Program-made: the position numbers and the translations under genes | From: Bacteroidota bacterium | GTDB lineage: Bacteria > Bacteroidota > Bacteroidia > Bacteroidales > Paludibacteraceae | Direction: 5' to 3' | Length of the DNA: 7,332 nt | Assembly: GCA_021804525.1 (NCBI GenBank) | Contig: JAJZHJ010000061.1 | Location: 1 to 7,332 of the forward strand | The notes under the pieces: generated by a model | What the model was told of the DNA's origin: nothing | What the model saw: the letters and a program-made list of their open reading frames with translations, nothing else | Databases searched by the model: none | Part shown: positions 5,383-7,332 of the stretch, piece by piece | How positions within the stretch are numbered: position 1 is the stretch's first letter | Layout: each line of letters starts with the position of its first letter

Positions 5383-7332
5383 TTAGAATTTAAAATCGTA
5401 CGAAACGGATGGGACAAACTTGAATAACGTCGTTTGTATGGCATCCGTTTTTGTCGGATTTGTTTTGTCATTTTGAAAGGTAATCATGTAAGGATTATCG
5501 CGTCCGTAGGCATTGTAAATGGAGAATGTCCAACTTGATTCAAATTTGTTGGTTTTCTTCGTGATCCAGGTAGCGCCTAAGTCAAGTCGATGGTAGGGAG
5601 GCATCCTGTTCGCATTTCGCTGGGTATAGTAAAACATTGTTGTTCCGTCTATCTGGTATTTACCACTGGGAAATGTTACGGCATTGCCGGTATTATAAAC
5701 CCACGTAGCCGATAATGTCCAGTTTTTGTTGAGGTTGTAAATACCTACTACCGAAATGTCGTGTGTGCGGTCTTGGTTTGTCGGGAAATAGTGACCGTCA
5801 TTGATGGCATCGAATTTATTTTCACTGCGCGAAAGTGTATAGCTGATCCATCCGTTGAATCTGCCCGCCCTTTTCTTAAAAAAGAGTTCCAAACCGTATG
5901 CTCTGCCTTTGCCAAACAGAATTTGCGATTCTACATTTTCATTTAGCATCAATTGTGCCCCGTTGCGATAATCAATCTGATTTTGAAGTTTCTTATAATA
6001 CATCTCGGCGGAGAACTCATATTGATTGTTGTTGAAGTTGTGGTAGTATCCTAACGAAACCTGATCGGCAATTTCCGGTTTTACATTGTTGCTGCTTGGT
6101 ATCCATAAATCAGTGGGGAAGCTTGATGTGGAATTGGATAATAAGTGAAGATTCTGCGTATTACGTGCATACGCTGCTTTTATCGAACTGTTTTTGTTCA
6201 TCATGAAATTCAGCGTTACGCGAGGTTCTATGCTGAAATAGGATTTTACCACATGCCCTGCCGCAAAATGGGTCGTGTCGGTTGTGTTTCCATTGGCGTC
6301 ATACGTGTAGAAATCGCCCGGGCCAAACAGGCTGAACAAAGTAGCTCTTACTCCATATTCCATAGAAAATTTCCGGTTAAAACTATATTGATGAGATAGA
6401 TAAATTGCATTTTCCCATGACTGTTTGTTCGTAAGGCTTTTCATACTTACATTTTCACTGGCGGTGATGGCGCCAGGAATGATGTTGTGGTACGTAGATT
6501 GATATCCAAATTTCAAGGTTGATTTCTCACTGATGTAATCTTGAAAATCCTGTTTGAGATTATAATCCTGAATCTGAGAAATGATATTGATCTGCTCGCC
6601 GCTGTTGATGTTGATTTTATAATTGTAGTTGCTGTAAATTAGGGAGGTATTTGAAAACAAACGATCAGAGAACAAATGGTTCCACCTGACGGTGGCAGTC
6701 GTATTCCCCCAGTTAATACCAAAAGTATTGGCAAGACCAAACACATCTTTGCCCAAATAGCCCGATAGATAGATCCGGTTTTTATCGTCAATCGTGTAGT
6801 TGGCTTTTGCATTGAGGTCGTAGAAATAGAGTTTAGACTGGTTTAAGGTGGTGTCTTTCAATAGTTTCAGAAACAGATCTGCATAAGTTCGCCTCGCGGA
6901 AATGATAAACGACCCTTTATTTTTCACAATAGGGCCTTGTATGTTTATTCGCGACGAAATAAGTCCGATGCCACCGCTGACCCGATAGTTTTTATCGTTT
7001 CCGTCATCCATTTTCAAATCGATTACCGACGAAAGTCTTCCGCCGTATTCTGCGGGTTCGTTGCCTTTGTAAACCAATACATCTTTGATGGCATCAGAAT
7101 TAAATACGGAGAAAAAGCCCATCAGGTGCGATGGATTATACACGGTAGCTTCGTCTAACAAGATCAGATTCTGGTCAGTGGCGCCTCCACGCACATTAAA
7201 TCCGCTATTGCCGTCGCCTGTCGACTCAATTCCAGGCAGCAACTGGATAGTCTTCATCACATCTTGTTCGCCAAACAGTACAGGAATCGCGCTTGTTTCT
7301 TTGGCGTTAATTTTTTGGGTTCCCATCTGGGG
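5383..7332 (-). CDS. TonB-dependent outer-membrane receptor, partial (N-terminus beyond right edge)
   Basis: Outer-membrane 22-stranded barrel with plug that imports a ligand using TonB-ExbBD energy. The frame is open to the right edge, giving 649 visible residues; ATG 7326 is internal, since the frame reads through it from the edge (Pro-Gln before Met) and the plug has already begun. Plug motifs are G-E-Q-D-V-M-K-T-I-Q-L-L-P-G (21-34), G-F-N-V-R-G-G (44-50), an I-L-L-D-E-A-T-V-Y-N-P (57-67) stretch, and E-Y-G-G-R-L-S-S-V-I-D-L (95-106). The rest is alternating beta-strand sequence rich in aromatic residues, ending in the C-terminal signature Y-D-F-K-F with a terminal Phe. By family precedent the missing part should hold a signal peptide, a carboxypeptidase-regulatory-like domain and a TonB box. 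There is no SusD gene downstream; a DUF4249 lipoprotein takes that place, so this is not a standard polysaccharide-utilisation pair. Ligand unknown. Confidence 0.93.
   Translation of the reverse strand, partial: PQMGTQKINAKETSAIPVLFGEQDVMKTIQLLPGIESTGDGNSGFNVRGGATDQNLILLDEATVYNPSHLMGFFSVFNSDAIKDVLVYKGNEPAEYGGRLSSVIDLKMDDGNDKNYRVSGGIGLISSRINIQGPIVKNKGSFIISARRTYADLFLKLLKDTTLNQSKLYFYDLNAKANYTIDDKNRIYLSGYLGKDVFGLANTFGINWGNTTATVRWNHLFSDRLFSNTSLIYSNYNYKININSGEQINIISQIQDYNLKQDFQDYISEKSTLKFGYQSTYHNIIPGAITASENVSMKSLTNKQSWENAIYLSHQYSFNRKFSMEYGVRATLFSLFGPGDFYTYDANGNTTDTTHFAAGHVVKSYFSIEPRVTLNFMMNKNSSIKAAYARNTQNLHLLSNSTSSFPTDLWIPSSNNVKPEIADQVSLGYYHNFNNNQYEFSAEMYYKKLQNQIDYRNGAQLMLNENVESQILFGKGRAYGLELFFKKRAGRFNGWISYTLSRSENKFDAINDGHYFPTNQDRTHDISVVGIYNLNKNWTLSATWVYNTGNAVTFPSGKYQIDGTTMFYYTQRNANRMPPYHRLDLGATWITKKTNKFESSWTFSIYNAYGRDNPYMITFQNDKTNPTKTDAIQTTLFKFVPSVSYDFKF

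Noticed and set aside
5379..5471. Extended start of the DUF4249 frame
   Set aside because: It lies within the receptor coding sequence and would bury the lipoprotein signal peptide behind 31 basic, unrelated residues.

Overview
The window reads as an ordinary piece of a Bacteroidota chromosome, most likely from the order Bacteroidales. The signs are upstream elements of the type TAnnTTTG, genes without clear Shine-Dalgarno sequences, two lipoproteins with the same L-F-S-C lipobox, a TonB-dependent receptor paired with a DUF4249 lipoprotein, and a FucP-type sugar permease of a kind common in that phylum. Base composition is moderately AT-rich and looks even throughout. I see no transposase, integrase, CRISPR array, rRNA or tRNA.

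Layout. (1) Bases 1-1016, minus strand: N-terminal 338 residues of a FucP/GluP-like major facilitator sugar permease, cut by the left edge. (2) Bases 1129-2722, minus strand: thyA (thymidylate synthase) followed by pssA (phosphatidylserine synthase), two housekeeping enzymes of DNA-precursor and phospholipid synthesis. (3) Bases 2723-2905: a divergent control region with a good Bacteroidota-type promoter for thyA, a -7 element very close to the start of the plus-strand gene, a long hairpin in the thyA leader and two small AT-rich dyads. (4) Bases 2906-4557, plus strand: a two-gene unit overlapping by one base, encoding a FepB/BtuF-type periplasmic binding lipoprotein and a small four-cysteine C_GCAxxG_C_C protein. 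The permease and ATPase expected for such an ABC importer are not here. (5) Bases 4599-7332, minus strand: a TonB-dependent outer-membrane receptor (5' end beyond the right edge) and, four bases after it, a DUF4249 lipoprotein. These converge on the binding-protein unit with only 41 bases between stop codons. No gene-free stretch exceeds 300 bases.

How they may work together. The right half is about import across the envelope: an outer-membrane receptor with its surface or periplasmic lipoprotein, and a periplasmic binding protein for a metal chelate, cobalamin or haem-like ligand with a putative redox partner. The two units are on opposite strands and a shared substrate is only a guess. No clearly novel system is visible. 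The points most worth a second look are the binding protein/redox pair without its transporter, an A10 tract inside the likely promoter spacer of the sugar permease, and the 5'-terminal hairpin of the thyA leader.
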